Program-made: the position numbers and the translations under genes
NCBI RefSeq assembly: GCF_012978815.1
Contig: NZ_LIWR01000005.1
Coordinates: forward strand, 1 to 64,000
DNA: 64,000 nt
Origin: Campylobacter sp. RM16189
GTDB lineage: Bacteria; Campylobacterota; Campylobacteria; Campylobacterales; Campylobacteraceae
Direction of reading: 5' to 3'
Part shown: positions 34,284 to 44,283 of the stretch, one piece after another
Position numbering within the stretch: position 1 is the stretch's first letter
How the letters are laid out: each line of letters begins with the position of its first letter
Notes under the pieces: model-generated
Told to the model about the DNA's origin: nothing
The model's input: only the letters and a program-made list of their open reading frames with translations
The model's database searches: none

Positions 34284-35693
34284 ATGAAAAATATTTTGGT
34301 AATTGCAGATGGAATTGTAGCGAAACATTTCTTAGAAAGATTGTTTGTGGCTAAAAATAGCTCACATCATTATACTGTTATAACTTATAAAGACGATATT
34401 ATACCTAGAAATTTAAGCTTGGAAAATTTCTCTTTTTATCGGTTTGATCCTACTAGCTTTGAAAGATTAAAAGGTGTAGTGAATGATTATTTTAGCCAGT
34501 TTATGGTAGTTGTAAATGATAGCTTTGACGCTGTGAATGTATATAAAAATTTAAGGCAAATTAGCAAGAAAACCGATATTTTGCTTATGGATATTTGGGG
34601 GCTCGAGGATAAGTGCATAGATGAAGACAAACATTTGACGATTCTTGACGAGAGAGATGTTATGACGGTTAAGCTTATTGATTCACTTCCTGATATGCCT
34701 TTGGTAGCCGATAATGTAGGACTTGGAAGAGGTGAGATAATGGAGGTTAAGGTGCCTGTAGGAAGCTCATATATGTATCGTCACGTAGCATCCATACCTC
34801 AAAAAAAATGGCGTATAGTTATGATTTATCGTGGATCAAATTTTATGATCGCCACCCCATCATCAATGATATTGCCAAACGATACCTTGCTCATAGTCGG
34901 CGAACCAAGTGTGCTTTTAAGCGTATTTAGAAGTATCAAAAAAGAGACGGGGCAGTTTCCAAGCCCGTTCGGATCAAATTTGTATGCCCTGATAGATATG
35001 AAGAATATGAGTGAAGATGAGTGTAGAAAACTTGTCGCAAGAAGTATTAAATTTAACAAAAGACTAAACAACAAGAGACTTTATATCAAAGTGATAAATT
35101 CTATGATCAATGAGGTCTACGAAACTCTAAGAAATATGAATAATGAGTCTATAGTGGTTGAATTTAACTATTTTACCAGTAGTTGCGAGATCATAAAAGA
35201 AGATGTAACAAAGCACGATATAGGTATGCTAATAACTACAAATAGTTTTTTTGAAGCCAATAAAAGGCTGTTTTTTGATACAAAAAGGCCTATTATGACC
35301 ATAGGCAAAAACAAGATAGAGGATATTTCAAAAGGCGTTGTTTTAAGTGGCGGAGAGGATATAGAGAGTCAGTCTGCGGCTATTCTTGATTGCTGCTCTC
35401 AGCTTGATATCCCTATTTCTTTATATCATTTTACTATTGGCAAGGCTAAAGACTCAAGTCTCGCAGAGCACTTTGACAACCTCTCTAGAATTTTCGGCAG
35501 AAAGGTGGAAATCATAGAGGATAGTGAAAAAAATCCGATATTAAAGCTAAAAAACGAGGAAAATTTGCTGCAATTTGTTCTATTTACCAAAAAAATGAGC
35601 AGAAAAGATCCTTTGGCATCTATTTCAAACGATATGAATAGGCTTTATGTTAAGCTTAGCGGTAATTACCAAATTTTTATACCAACAACTTAG
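34284..35693 (+). CDS. Conserved TrkA_C (RCK_C) domain protein
   Basis: This 469-residue cytoplasmic protein has a Rossmann-like N-terminal domain ([20 protein letters not shown]) and an RCK_C/TrkA_C ligand domain about residues 150-215. In that domain [13 protein letters not shown] is followed by [31 protein letters not shown]. The long second half, with [17 protein letters not shown] and related segments, resembles a USP-like repeat and is not assignable. RCK domains sense ions or nucleotides and gate K+ channels or transporters; no channel is fused here. A link to the MscS channel two genes downstream is speculation. It is conserved at this site in Campylobacter and Helicobacter as I recall. 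Confidence 0.8.
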   Translation: MKNILVIADGIVAKHFLERLFVAKNSSHHYTVITYKDDIIPRNLSLENFSFYRFDPTSFERLKGVVNDYFSQFMVVVNDSFDAVNVYKNLRQISKKTDILLMDIWGLEDKCIDEDKHLTILDERDVMTVKLIDSLPDMPLVADNVGLGRGEIMEVKVPVGSSYMYRHVASIPQKKWRIVMIYRGSNFMIATPSSMILPNDTLLIVGEPSVLLSVFRSIKKETGQFPSPFGSNLYALIDMKNMSEDECRKLVARSIKFNKRLNNKRLYIKVINSMINEVYETLRNMNNESIVVEFNYFTSSCEIIKEDVTKHDIGMLITTNSFFEANKRLFFDTKRPIMTIGKNKIEDISKGVVLSGGEDIESQSAAILDCCSQLDIPISLYHFTIGKAKDSSLAEHFDNLSRIFGRKVEIIEDSEKNPILKLKNEENLLQFVLFTKKMSRKDPLASISNDMNRLYVKLSGNYQIFIPTT

Positions 35694-35734
35694 TAAATTT
35701 AGATAGAATAAAACATATAAAAATGGGGGATGCT

Positions 35735-36775
35735 TTGCAAATCGATATAAATTTAAAAGATATATCAAGAAACTACAAGGTCTATATAGATGAGCTTAAA
35801 GAGCTAAAAATTGATACAAAGGTGGCTATTATTACTAATTCTAAAGTAGGTGGGTTACATCTTGATAGTCTGCTTGCTGTTTTAAAATGTAAAGAGAAAT
35901 TTATCATTACCCTGCCTGACGGAGAAGAGTATAAAAATTTAAAGAGCATAGAAGAGGTTTTAGAACAGCTTTTTGTAAGTAGGCTTGATAGAAGTAGTGT
36001 TATCATCGCATTTGGCGGAGGTGTGATAAGTGATATGGCCGGGTTTGTAGCTAGCATTTATCAAAGAGGAATAAGGTTTATAAATATACCGACTACTCTT
36101 TTAGCTCAGGTTGATGCGAGTGTGGGCGGCAAAACAGGTGTAAATAATAAATTTGGCAAAAACCTTATAGGCTCGTTTTATCAACCAAGTGCGGTGTATT
36201 GTGAGAGTAAATTTTTACAGACCTTGCCAAAACGCGAATTTGCAGCGGGTGTTGCAGAGGCCGTAAAAATGGCTGTTATGTTTGATAAAGAGATGTTTGA
36301 GTGGCTTGAAAAAACTGATTTGAGCGATAATGAAAATTTACAAAATTTGATCTTTAAAAGCGTATCTTTAAAAGCAAAAGCCGTTGAAAAAGATGAGACC
36401 GAAAAAGGCATTAGAGCTGTGCTAAATTATGGCCATACCTTTGCTCACGTTATAGAAAATGAAACCGGATATAAGAGATTTTTACACGGAGAGGCTGTGG
36501 CTATAGGTATGAATATGGTTAATTCATTGGCGGTTAAATTAGGGCTTTTAACAGATTTAGATAGAGATAGGATTAAAAATTTGCTAGTTAAATTTAATCT
36601 ACCTGTAGAATATAAAATTGCAGATTTAGATGTCTTTTATGATGCGTTTTTCTTAGATAAAAAGAGCGAAAATTCAAAGATTAAATTTATTTTACCAAAT
36701 GGTATAGGTGGATATGAGATAAGGCAAGATATCCCAAAAGATATTGTAATGCAAGTTTTAAGCGAGTTTAAATGA
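35735..36775 (+). CDS. aroB: 3-dehydroquinate synthase
   Basis: AroB converts DAHP to 3-dehydroquinate in the shikimate pathway, using NAD and a divalent metal. It has [17 protein letters not shown] [16 protein letters not shown] (NAD site), [19 protein letters not shown] (about 120-138) and the metal ligands in [12 protein letters not shown] and [13 protein letters not shown] 35735 is the likely start: GGGGGA at 35725-35730 lies four bases before it, and the product then begins [10 protein letters not shown] like other AroB proteins. ATG 35723, which has no ribosome site, would add four residues. The stop overlaps the mscS start. Confidence 0.95.
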   Translation: MQIDINLKDISRNYKVYIDELKELKIDTKVAIITNSKVGGLHLDSLLAVLKCKEKFIITLPDGEEYKNLKSIEEVLEQLFVSRLDRSSVIIAFGGGVISDMAGFVASIYQRGIRFINIPTTLLAQVDASVGGKTGVNNKFGKNLIGSFYQPSAVYCESKFLQTLPKREFAAGVAEAVKMAVMFDKEMFEWLEKTDLSDNENLQNLIFKSVSLKAKAVEKDETEKGIRAVLNYGHTFAHVIENETGYKRFLHGEAVAIGMNMVNSLAVKLGLLTDLDRDRIKNLLVKFNLPVEYKIADLDVFYDAFFLDKKSENSKIKFILPNGIGGYEIRQDIPKDIVMQVLSEFK

Positions 36776-38373
36776 AAAAAATATTCGTTTTTTTACTATT
36801 TTTTGTATTTTTGTTTGGTAATGGTGATGGAATAATAGCCGAATCAAACGCTACTGCCGCTATCAAAGATACCGCTTTGCTTGAGCTTAGGAATAAACTT
36901 ATACCTATTAACGAAAAGCTTGCAGGCAATATTTGGATTACAAGGTATTCAAACTATAAAACATTTCAAAATTTAACAGATGAGCTTAAAACTATAGAGG
37001 CTATGCTTAAAAAGCAGAGTAAATCTAGTAGTAAAAGCACGATTGAGCTGCAAAAAAAGCAAAACACCATCAAAGAGCAGCTTGAGCTTTTAAAAGAATT
37101 TGAAAAAGCACCTTTTTCTAGCATGATAACGGCTCCTGAGATAGATAGTATGCAAAAGATCACAAACCCCATAGCTGTAATTTCTGGCTTTTCTTATATT
37201 AAGCAGCTTAGAAGCACTAAAGACGAATACAAGATACGTCTTGAGGGGCTTGATAGAATTATAGACGAGCTTAATAAAAAAGAGGAAATTTTATCTGAAA
37301 TAGTAAAACTTAGCGAAGACGAGACCTATAAAAATGAACTGATTGATATTAGGCAGGAGATTGTCGAGTTTAAGGCTGCTGAAGATATCGCTCAGACTAC
37401 ATACAGTGTATATGAAAAAAGGATTATAGAGGCCATAAGTAGAGCGACCGAAGATATCAAGGCTCAAATGAAAAAGGCTATGAATATAGGGATTTTTATC
37501 CTTGTTGTTGTAGCTTTGTCGTTTTTATTTAAATTTATTATCAAAAAGACAATTACCGACAACGAGAGATTATATACTGCAAATAAATTTATAAATTTAG
37601 TAAATATAACTCTTATAATTTTGATTTTACTTTTTGCCTATATCGAAAATGTTACATATATAGTCACAGTGCTTGGTTTTGCGTCAGCTGGTATTGCTAT
37701 CGCGATGAAAGATATGTTTATGAGTATGCTTGGCTGGATGGTTATAGTATTTGGCGGTAGTTTTCACGTTGGAGATCGTATCAAAGTGCGAAAAGACGGG
37801 GAAAATTTTGTGGGCGATATCATAGACATATCTCTTCTTAGAATGACCATATATGAGGATGTGACTTTTAACACTTATCAATTTAATCGCAGAGCCGGAC
37901 GCATTATCTTTATACCAAATAACTATATTTTTACCGATCTTATAGCAAATTTCTCGCATCAGGGAATGAAAACCGTTTGGGATGGTATAGATATCACTCT
38001 TAGCTTTGAATCAAACCATAAAAAAGCTGTCTATATAATCAAAAATATAGTCAGAAAGTACTCTAAAGGCTATACAGACATAGCCAAAAAGCAGATGAGT
38101 AAGCTAAGAAATCAATATAGTATCAAAAATCCAAACGTAGAGCCTAGAATTTTTTCATTTATAGAGCCTCATGGGGTTAAAATTTCGGCTTGGTATATGA
38201 CAAATTCTTTTGCCCCTATGGCGTTAAGAAGCACTATTAGCTCAGAAATTATAGAGAGCTTGCTAAAAGAGGATGATATAGTGATCGCATATCCTACTCA
38301 GACTCTTTATATGGATAAAAGAAGGAAGGCGAGCGATCCAAAACCTATAGAAAACAATGAAGAAATAATGTAA
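36772..38373 (+). CDS. MscS-family mechanosensitive channel
   Basis: The 533-residue protein has a signal peptide ([17 protein letters not shown]), a long periplasmic coiled-coil region (about 30-220), then membrane helices near 230-255, 265-285 and 290-320. The last is the Gly/Ala-rich pore helix [21 protein letters not shown]. The MscS beta domain begins at FHVGDRIKV and contains [19 protein letters not shown]. It should open on membrane tension and release solutes after osmotic downshift. It lies in the tgt-to-ftsH-like conserved block and overlaps aroB and mtaB. Confidence 0.9.
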   Translation: MKKIFVFLLFFVFLFGNGDGIIAESNATAAIKDTALLELRNKLIPINEKLAGNIWITRYSNYKTFQNLTDELKTIEAMLKKQSKSSSKSTIELQKKQNTIKEQLELLKEFEKAPFSSMITAPEIDSMQKITNPIAVISGFSYIKQLRSTKDEYKIRLEGLDRIIDELNKKEEILSEIVKLSEDETYKNELIDIRQEIVEFKAAEDIAQTTYSVYEKRIIEAISRATEDIKAQMKKAMNIGIFILVVVALSFLFKFIIKKTITDNERLYTANKFINLVNITLIILILLFAYIENVTYIVTVLGFASAGIAIAMKDMFMSMLGWMVIVFGGSFHVGDRIKVRKDGENFVGDIIDISLLRMTIYEDVTFNTYQFNRRAGRIIFIPNNYIFTDLIANFSHQGMKTVWDGIDITLSFESNHKKAVYIIKNIVRKYSKGYTDIAKKQMSKLRNQYSIKNPNVEPRIFSFIEPHGVKISAWYMTNSFAPMALRSTISSEIIESLLKEDDIVIAYPTQTLYMDKRRKASDPKPIENNEEIM

Positions 38374-39623
38374 TGCAGGCAAGAGAGAAAATTTACTTTA
38401 AAACCTTCGGATGTCGCACAAATATATATGATACCGAGCTGATGAAGAGCTACGTAAAGGACTATGAGATCACAAATGATGAAAATGAAGCCGATATCGT
38501 AGTAATAAACTCTTGCACCGTCACAAATAGCGCAGATAGCGGCACTAGAAGCTATATAAATAGCGTTAAAAAACGCGGCGCAAAGGTAATACTCACAGGA
38601 TGCGGCGCGGTTAGTAAGGGTAGGGAGCTCTTTGATAAAAGCTCTGTTTTTGGCGTTATAGGCGCAAGTAAAAAAGAAGATATAAATTCGCTTTTAAAGT
38701 TTGAAAATCCATTTTTTGAGCTAGGGAATTTAGAAAGTATAGATAAAAATATAGTTACAAACTACGAAAATCACACGAAGGCATTTATAAAAATTCAAGA
38801 GGGATGTGATTTTGTATGTAGTTACTGCATCATTCCTTCGGTGCGCGGTAAGGCAAGGAGTATGAATGAGGCAAGTATCTTAAATGAGGCTAAAATTTTA
38901 GCTTCAAATGGCTATAACGAGCTTGTCTTAACAGGAACTAATATCGGTAGCTACGGCAAGGATACCGGCTCATCGCTTGGAAAGCTGCTTCATAGGCTTG
39001 GAAGCATAAACGGCATAAAGCGAATTCGTCTTGGTAGTATCGAGCCAAGCCAGATAGATGAGAGCTTTAGAGAAATTTTAAAAGAGAGTTGGCTGGAAAG
39101 ACACCTTCATATTGCGCTTCAGCACACAAGCGAAGCAATGCTTAGGATAATGAGGCGCAGAAATAGGGCGCTTAAAGATATCGAGCTGTTTTTGGAGCTA
39201 GCAGAGCTTGGCTTTGCGCTTGGGACTGATTTTATCGTCGGACATCCCGGAGAGAGCGAGCAAATTTGGGCTGAGGCGCTGGAAAATTTTAAGAAATTTC
39301 CACTTACTCACTTGCACTGCTTTGCTTACTCGCCAAGAAATAACACTCACTCGGCAACTATGAAGATCGATGTAAGCGGTAATGTGGCAAAAGAGAGGAT
39401 GAAAACTCTTAAAGAGATAGTAGCGCAAAATAACCTTAAATTTAGAAACGACAACAAAGTGCCTTTAAACATCTTAGTCGAGCAGTTAAACGGCGAATTT
39501 TACGAAGGGTTTGATCAGTTTTATAATAAAGTCAAGATAAAAACAGATAGAGATATTGTCAAAGAGTGGGCAATAGTGGATAAATACGATGTCAATAACG
39601 AGGCAAATTATGCAAAAATTTAA
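38373..39623 (+). CDS. mtaB: tRNA t6A37 methylthiotransferase MtaB-like
   Basis: MtaB is a radical-SAM enzyme that adds a methylthio group to t6A37 in tRNAs reading ANN codons. The 416-residue protein has the UPF0004 N-terminal domain with cluster cysteines (FGCRTN, NSCTVTNSA, GCGAVS), the radical-SAM motif CDFVCSYCIIPSVRG (about 145-159), and a TRAM-like end. The MtaB-type FKTFGCRTN start distinguishes it from MiaB. Its TAATG overlap with mscS and the overlap with the FtsH-like gene indicate one operon. Confidence 0.92.
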   Translation: MQAREKIYFKTFGCRTNIYDTELMKSYVKDYEITNDENEADIVVINSCTVTNSADSGTRSYINSVKKRGAKVILTGCGAVSKGRELFDKSSVFGVIGASKKEDINSLLKFENPFFELGNLESIDKNIVTNYENHTKAFIKIQEGCDFVCSYCIIPSVRGKARSMNEASILNEAKILASNGYNELVLTGTNIGSYGKDTGSSLGKLLHRLGSINGIKRIRLGSIEPSQIDESFREILKESWLERHLHIALQHTSEAMLRIMRRRNRALKDIELFLELAELGFALGTDFIVGHPGESEQIWAEALENFKKFPLTHLHCFAYSPRNNTHSATMKIDVSGNVAKERMKTLKEIVAQNNLKFRNDNKVPLNILVEQLNGEFYEGFDQFYNKVKIKTDRDIVKEWAIVDKYDVNNEANYAKI

Positions 39624-41277
39624 ATTTAATAAGAAAAATATTATTGCTATTTTAGCGCTACTATTAATATGCTTGATGTCTATAGTGGCTTTTAAAAATC
39701 AGCCAAAAAATATTATGTATGATAGTTACGAAAAGCTACTTGATGGCAATCTGATATCTGAAGCTACTATAGTGCAAAATGAAATTTTGATCACGACAAA
39801 AGGCGGGCATAAATACACTATCGTAAAAGATGGAATAGATATGAGCAAGTTAGTTCAAAAAGTACCCGTAAATGTGAAAAAAGAGCATCCTATAATAGAA
39901 GAAATTTTAGCTGTAATATTTCTTATAGCGATTGGATACGGTGTTTTATTTGTTTATGGAAGATACAAGCTAAAGAAAAAATCGGAAAACACAAGCGATG
40001 AGAAAATGGGAGTGTATGAGATTGAAAATATATTTACAAGCTCGGTGATGCCTGCTATCTCAAACGTAAGCTTTAGCGATGTGGCGGGCATAAAAGACGT
40101 AAAATTTGAGCTTAGCGAGATAGTGGATTTCTTAAAAAATCCTGTTAAATATAAAAAATTCGGTATTAAAATGCCAAAAGGCGTGCTTATGATAGGACCT
40201 CCAGGAGTCGGTAAGACGCTTGTGGCAAAGGCCGTAGCGGGAGAGGCTAACGTGCCGTTTTTTTATCAAAGCGGTGCGGCGTTTGTGCAAATTTACGTAG
40301 GAATGGGTGCAAAAAGGGTTAGAGAGCTGTTTTTAAAAGCTAAGGCTTACGCACCTTCGATAATCTTTATCGACGAGATAGACGCGGTCGGTAAAGTGCG
40401 CGGCGGAAGTAGAAACGATGAGCGCGAGGCTACGCTAAATCAGCTTCTTACCGAAATGGACGGCTTTGAGGATAACTCGGGCGTCATAGTGATAGCTGCA
40501 ACAAATAGGATCGAGATGATAGATGAGGCATTGCTTCGCTCGGGCAGATTTGATAGGAGAATTTATTTATCGATGCCTGATTTTTCAGACAGAGTTGAAA
40601 TTTTAAAATCATATCTAAAAGATAAAAGCTCTAGCGTATCGCCTGAGGATATCGCTAAGATAAGCGTCGGTTTTTCGGGAGCCGCGCTTGCCACTTTGGT
40701 TAATGAAGCGGCCATAAACGCACTTAGGAACAATAAAGGCACAATAGATATGAGTGATTTTGAAAGCGTGCTTAATAAAGTCTTGCTTGGTAAAAAACGA
40801 GTGCTTAGCTATAGCGACGAAGAGAAGAAAATTCAAGCTCTTTATCAGAGCGCAAAGGCTCTAAGTGCTTATTGGTTTGGGGTTGAATTTGAAAAAATTT
40901 CGCTTGTAGAAGATCACTTTAGAGCCACTGAACGCGAGATAGAGTCTAAGACTCAAATGCTATCTCGCATAAAAGTATGCCTTGCCGGTATGAGCGCTCT
41001 AAAAGAGAGCAGGGACGACATCTTTTCAAATGCACACAGCGATATAGCAAAGGCAAAAGAGATCGCTCAAAATATGGTTTTTGAGTATGGTATGGGCAAA
41101 ACTCTAGTGCCAAATCCTGCTGATGTGGAGAGCATACTTCAAGAAGCGTATAGCGAGATATCGGAGTTCTTGCGAGGGATGAAGGCGCAAACGGAAAAAA
41201 TTTGTGAGTACATCATAGCAAACGAGAGTATAGATAAGACAGCGATAAAGATAATAATACAAAGCTCTTATGAATAA
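39610..41277 (+). CDS. FtsH-like AAA+ membrane protein lacking the protease HEXXH motif
   Basis: From ATG 39610 (GAGG six bases upstream) the product has 555 residues. It has two N-terminal membrane helices (about 8-28 and 97-118), an FtsH-type AAA+ module with Walker A GPPGVGKT (about 196-203), Walker B IIFIDEID (about 251-258) and [21 protein letters not shown], and then an FtsH peptidase-like helical domain. Where FtsH has the zinc-binding HEAGH, this protein reads QSAKA (about 413-417), so it should be an ATPase without protease activity. As I recall, H. pylori HP0286 is an FtsH-like gene at the same site. It could unfold or remodel membrane proteins, or modify FtsH itself. Confidence 0.85.
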   Translation: MQKFKFNKKNIIAILALLLICLMSIVAFKNQPKNIMYDSYEKLLDGNLISEATIVQNEILITTKGGHKYTIVKDGIDMSKLVQKVPVNVKKEHPIIEEILAVIFLIAIGYGVLFVYGRYKLKKKSENTSDEKMGVYEIENIFTSSVMPAISNVSFSDVAGIKDVKFELSEIVDFLKNPVKYKKFGIKMPKGVLMIGPPGVGKTLVAKAVAGEANVPFFYQSGAAFVQIYVGMGAKRVRELFLKAKAYAPSIIFIDEIDAVGKVRGGSRNDEREATLNQLLTEMDGFEDNSGVIVIAATNRIEMIDEALLRSGRFDRRIYLSMPDFSDRVEILKSYLKDKSSSVSPEDIAKISVGFSGAALATLVNEAAINALRNNKGTIDMSDFESVLNKVLLGKKRVLSYSDEEKKIQALYQSAKALSAYWFGVEFEKISLVEDHFRATEREIESKTQMLSRIKVCLAGMSALKESRDDIFSNAHSDIAKAKEIAQNMVFEYGMGKTLVPNPADVESILQEAYSEISEFLRGMKAQTEKICEYIIANESIDKTAIKIIIQSSYE

Positions 41278-41328
41278 TTTGCAATAATATGCTAAAATCG
41301 CATATATTTTAACAATGGAGTAAAATTT

Positions 41329-41868
41329 ATGAAGATAAAAATAGGAATTTTAACGCTTTCAGATAGAGCAAGCGAAGGTGCTTATGAAGATAAATCGGGA
41401 CCTGCGATAAAAGCAGTGCTTGATGAGTGGATAACAAGTGAGCGCGAGTATATATACGAGGTAATTCCTGATGAGTTTGAGCTTATAAAAGAGCGACTTA
41501 TAAATATGATTGATAATCTAGGATGTAATCTGGTTTTAACCACTGGAGGAACCGGTCCTGCGGTTAGAGATGTAACTCCTGAAGCAACTGAAGCAGTATG
41601 CGAAAAGATGATGCCCGGCTTTGGTGAGCTAATGCGAGCGGCAAGCTTGAAATTTGTGCCTACTGCAATACTGTCACGCCAAACAGCTGGCATTAGAGGA
41701 CGCGCCTTAATCGTAAATTTACCGGGACAGCCAAAGGCTATAAGAGAGTGCTTGGAGCCGATATTTCCTTCTATACCTTACTGTATTGATCTTATCGAGG
41801 GTGCTTATATAGAGACTGATGAAAATGTGATGAAGGTCTTTAGACCAAAGCAAAAGAAGATTTCTTAA
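41329..41868 (+). CDS. mogA: Molybdopterin adenylyltransferase
   Basis: MogA adenylylates molybdopterin before molybdate insertion. The 179-residue protein has the MoCF fold with GILTLSDRASEGAYEDKSGP at the N-terminus, the LVLTTGGTGPAVRDVTPEAT active loop (about 64-83) and VNLPGQPKAIRECLEPIFP near the end. It probably serves formate dehydrogenase, nitrate reductase and similar enzymes encoded elsewhere. It has its own promoter gap of 51 bases after the FtsH-like gene and a strong terminator after it. Confidence 0.93.
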   Translation: MKIKIGILTLSDRASEGAYEDKSGPAIKAVLDEWITSEREYIYEVIPDEFELIKERLINMIDNLGCNLVLTTGGTGPAVRDVTPEATEAVCEKMMPGFGELMRAASLKFVPTAILSRQTAGIRGRALIVNLPGQPKAIRECLEPIFPSIPYCIDLIEGAYIETDENVMKVFRPKQKKIS

Positions 41869-41876
41869 CTAATCAA

Positions 41877-41900
41877 AAGGAGAGCTTCAAATCTCTCCTT
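41877..41900. terminator. Bidirectional terminator between mogA and dedA
   Basis: AAGGAGAG (41877-41884) pairs with CTCTCCTT (41893-41900) across 8 bases. A T-rich run follows on the plus strand (41906-41914), and TTTT on the minus strand. Confidence 0.75.
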
Positions 41901-41903
41901 AAT

Positions 41904-42497
41904 CTATTTTTTTGATTTTTTTATGTAAATATAAATTGCCGTTATGGCAGCTACTGCAACAAGCATTGCTAAGACTATATTTTTAAATAGCTCTTTATTG
42001 TAATCAGTTCCTAGATAATACCCCACAGCAAGTAAGATTGCCACCCAAATTCCTGCACCAAGTGTAGTATAAAGGCTAAATTTAAAAAGATTCATTTTAG
42101 CTAGACCTGCCGGAAGGCTTATATATTGACGAATTCCAGGGATTAGACGGCAGTTAAATGTAGAAATTTCGCCGTGTTTATTAAAGAAATTTTCAAATTT
42201 TTGCATCTTTTCTTCTGTAATTCGCACATATTTGCCGTATTTTAGTATGAGATCTCTTCCGAAAAAGTAGCATAAGTAGTAGTTAAACACCGCACCCGCT
42301 AAAGAGCCGCCGGTGCCTGCTAAAAAAGCTAGGATTAGATTCATCTCACCTTTGCTTGCAAGATATCCGGCAGGTATCATAACTATCTCGCTTGGAAACG
42401 GGAAAAACGAGCTTTCTAAAAACATCATGCAAAATATGCCGACATATCCCCATTGCCCGACAGTCTCAACGATAAAATTTATAACTTCACTGAGCAA
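41904..42497 (-). CDS. DedA-family membrane protein
   Basis: The 197-residue protein has the DedA/VTT fold: re-entrant segment FLESSFFPFPSEIVMIPAG (about 26-44), GGSLAGAVFNYYLCYFFGRD, the motif STFNCRLIPGIRQYISLPAGLAKM (about 112-135), and C-terminal helices. DedA proteins flip or recycle lipid carriers such as undecaprenyl phosphate or phosphatidylethanolamine and support membrane potential; which one applies here is not clear. It follows the metQ unit and is separated from it by a terminator. Confidence 0.85.
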   Translation of the reverse strand: MLSEVINFIVETVGQWGYVGIFCMMFLESSFFPFPSEIVMIPAGYLASKGEMNLILAFLAGTGGSLAGAVFNYYLCYFFGRDLILKYGKYVRITEEKMQKFENFFNKHGEISTFNCRLIPGIRQYISLPAGLAKMNLFKFSLYTTLGAGIWVAILLAVGYYLGTDYNKELFKNIVLAMLVAVAAITAIYIYIKKSKK

Positions 42498-42530
42498 ATT
42501 TAGCCTTTGTAGTAAAATTTGGATTTATAT

Positions 42531-42555
42531 AAAAGCCTAAACTAAATGTTTAGGC
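42531..42555 (-). terminator. Terminator of metQ
   Basis: On the minus strand GCCTAAAC/GTTTAGGC (42555-42548 and 42542-42535) is followed by TTTT, 12 bases after the metQ stop. Confidence 0.7.
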
Positions 42556-42566
42556 CTTGGGTTGCA

Positions 42567-43343
42567 TTAAAACGCAGGAAGAATAGCGCCTTCGTATTTA
42601 CTCTCTATAAATTTTTTCACTTCAGCCGAATTTATAGCTTTATCTAAAGCTTTTATTTTTGGAGCGTTTTCATTGCCTACTTTTACAACCACGTAGTTCG
42701 TATAAGGGCTATCTTTGCTCTCAAGCGCAAGCGCATCTTTTGACGGATTTAGCTTCGCGTTTAAAGCGTAGTTTGTATTGATAACCGCGATAGTTACATC
42801 TCCAAGCGTTCTTGGAATTTGCGCTGCTTCGATCTCGCTAAATTTTAAATTTTTAGGATTTTCTACGATATCAAGCGGAGTTTTTAGAGGATTATCGTTT
42901 AGCTTGATAAGTCCTGCAGTTGCAAGCACGTCTAGTGCGCGGCTTTCGTTTGTCGGATCATTTGGTATAGCCACAGTGTCGCCGTTTTTTAGCTCGTTTA
43001 GATCTTTTATCTTAGCTGAATAAACTCCCATTGGCTCAAGGTGAACACCTACCGTTTTAACCAAATGAGTGCCTTTGTTTTTGTTAAATTCGTTTAGATA
43101 TGGCAAGTGTTGAAAGAAATTTGCGTCAAGATCGCCATCTTCGGTTGCCAAATTTGGGATAGTGTAGTCGTTAAACTCTTTGATCTCAAGTTTAAATCCG
43201 TCTTTTTCAACTAGAGGTTTAACCACTTCAAGAATTTCTGCGTGAGGAACAGGTGTAGCGCCAACTATGATTGTCTTAGTTTTATCAGCCGAGCTTAAAG
43301 TTACTGCAAGTAGTGCACCAAGTAGAATTTTAGAAAATTTCAT
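42567..43343 (-). CDS. metQ: Methionine ABC transporter substrate-binding protein
   Basis: This 258-residue NlpA/MetQ-family protein has an N-terminal signal (FSKILLGALLAVTLSSA) without a lipobox Cys, so it looks like a free periplasmic protein. The family blocks VGATPVPHAEILE, DANFFQHLPYL, KNGDTVAIPNDPTNESRAL and VINTNYAL are present. It delivers methionine to MetNI. It lies in the same direction as metN-metI but 265 bases away, beyond an intrinsic terminator and a leader-ORF element, so it is probably expressed from its own promoter. Confidence 0.9.
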   Translation of the reverse strand: MKFSKILLGALLAVTLSSADKTKTIIVGATPVPHAEILEVVKPLVEKDGFKLEIKEFNDYTIPNLATEDGDLDANFFQHLPYLNEFNKNKGTHLVKTVGVHLEPMGVYSAKIKDLNELKNGDTVAIPNDPTNESRALDVLATAGLIKLNDNPLKTPLDIVENPKNLKFSEIEAAQIPRTLGDVTIAVINTNYALNAKLNPSKDALALESKDSPYTNYVVVKVGNENAPKIKALDKAINSAEVKKFIESKYEGAILPAF

Positions 43344-43411
43344 TTTTTTATCCTTTAAATTTTAAATACAGCTAATTCATTTAAAAGGATAGTATAGGCG
43401 AGAAGCTTATT

Positions 43412-43469
43412 AAATTTCTTTTTAAATGTTTAGCTTGAACTAAGCACTTAAAAAGAAATTTGTGCTTAG
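43412..43469 (-). promoter_or_regulatory. Alternative RNA structures in the metQ leader
   Basis: On the minus-strand RNA an 8-bp stem CTAAGCAC/GTGCTTAG (43469-43462 and 43447-43440) has a 14-base loop (43461-43448). That whole loop is the exact reverse complement of a segment further on (43425-43412). The two foldings exclude each other or make a pseudoknot. The element begins three bases after the stop of a 19-residue Cys/Met leader ORF and ends about 70 bases before metQ. This is the layout of an attenuator or a riboswitch-like control; the mechanism is inference. Confidence 0.6.
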
Positions 43470-43471
43470 CG

Positions 43472-43531
43472 TTAGTCTTTCGACGACTTAAATTTTACAC
43501 AACGACACATTTCGCACATATCTGATTTCAT
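43472..43531 (-). CDS. 19-residue Cys/Met-rich leader peptide before metQ
   Basis: ATG 43531 follows an AAAGGAT ribosome site and encodes MKSDMCEMCRCVKFKSSKD, stopping at 43472. Three Met and three Cys fall in the first eleven residues, as expected for a leader peptide that senses sulfur amino acids through ribosome stalling. A TACAAT -10-like box (43567-43562) would start transcription about 24 bases before the ATG. A metal-binding micropeptide is an alternative. No described homologue is known to me. Confidence 0.6.
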   Translation of the reverse strand: MKSDMCEMCRCVKFKSSKD

Positions 43532-43591
43532 TTCAATCCTTTCTTTTAAAATAATTTTGAGATTGTAGATAAAAAATATTTAAAAAAAAAT

Positions 43592-43616
43592 AAAAGTAGC
43601 ACAAAATGCTACTTTT
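43592..43616 (-). terminator. Terminator of metNI
   Basis: A 10-bp stem AAAAGTAGCA/TGCTACTTTT with a 5-base loop overlaps the metI stop codon. On the minus strand it runs into ATTTTTTTTT. It is a strong intrinsic terminator and separates metNI from metQ. Confidence 0.85.
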
Positions 43617-44283
43617 TTGTTATTTTGTAGAGTAAATTTCCGATTGACTGGAAAATTTGAACCATTATGATTAAGATAACCACGGTATAAAGCATGATGT
43701 CAGGTCTAAAGCGTTGATATCCGTAGTTGATCGCAACCGCTCCAAGACCGCCTCCGCCTACCGCTCCCGCCATTGCCGAAAAGCCGACTATAACTATCAA
43801 AGTAAGGGTTATGGCAGATATTATGCCGGGAAGCGCCTCAACGAACATTATCTTAAATATGATCTGCGAATTTGAGGCTCCAAAGCTTTTAGCAGCTTCA
43901 ATTATGCCTTTGTCTACCTCTTTTAGTGCGCTTTCAATTAGCCTTGCGATGAAAGGTGCGGCACCTATCGTAAGAGGCACGATGGCTGCCGTTGTGCCGA
44001 TACTTGTGCCCACTATCATCTTAGTAAACGGGAAAAGCACGATGATGAGTATGATAAACGGAAAGCTTCTTAGCGTGTTTACGATTATATCAAGCACTAG
44101 ATACAGCTTTTTGTTTGGCTTAAGTCCGTCTTTATCGCTAAGCACTAAAAGTACCGCGGGGATAAGCCCAAGCGCGAATGCAAGCAGTGTGGAAACCAAG
44201 CTCATATAAAGCGTCTCGTTAATCGCAGGAAGCAAAATTCGCTCAAAAACATCGGGAAATTTAGAAAAATCTATCCCAAACAT
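43609..44283 (-). CDS. metI: Methionine ABC transporter permease
   Basis: The permease has 224 residues from ATG 44283 and five membrane helices. Its EAA loop EVDKGIIEAAKSFGASNSQIIFKI (about residues 125-148) docks on MetN. The start shares its A with the metN stop (TAATG); an upstream ATG at 44298 is less likely. It moves methionine across the inner membrane with MetN and MetQ. Confidence 0.92.
   Translation of the reverse strand: MFGIDFSKFPDVFERILLPAINETLYMSLVSTLLAFALGLIPAVLLVLSDKDGLKPNKKLYLVLDIIVNTLRSFPFIILIIVLFPFTKMIVGTSIGTTAAIVPLTIGAAPFIARLIESALKEVDKGIIEAAKSFGASNSQIIFKIMFVEALPGIISAITLTLIVIVGFSAMAGAVGGGGLGAVAINYGYQRFRPDIMLYTVVILIIMVQIFQSIGNLLYKITKK

Noticed and set aside
43727..44209. 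160-codon plus-strand frame opposite metI
   Set aside because: It is a complement of the hydrophobic metI codons and has no ribosome site or family match.
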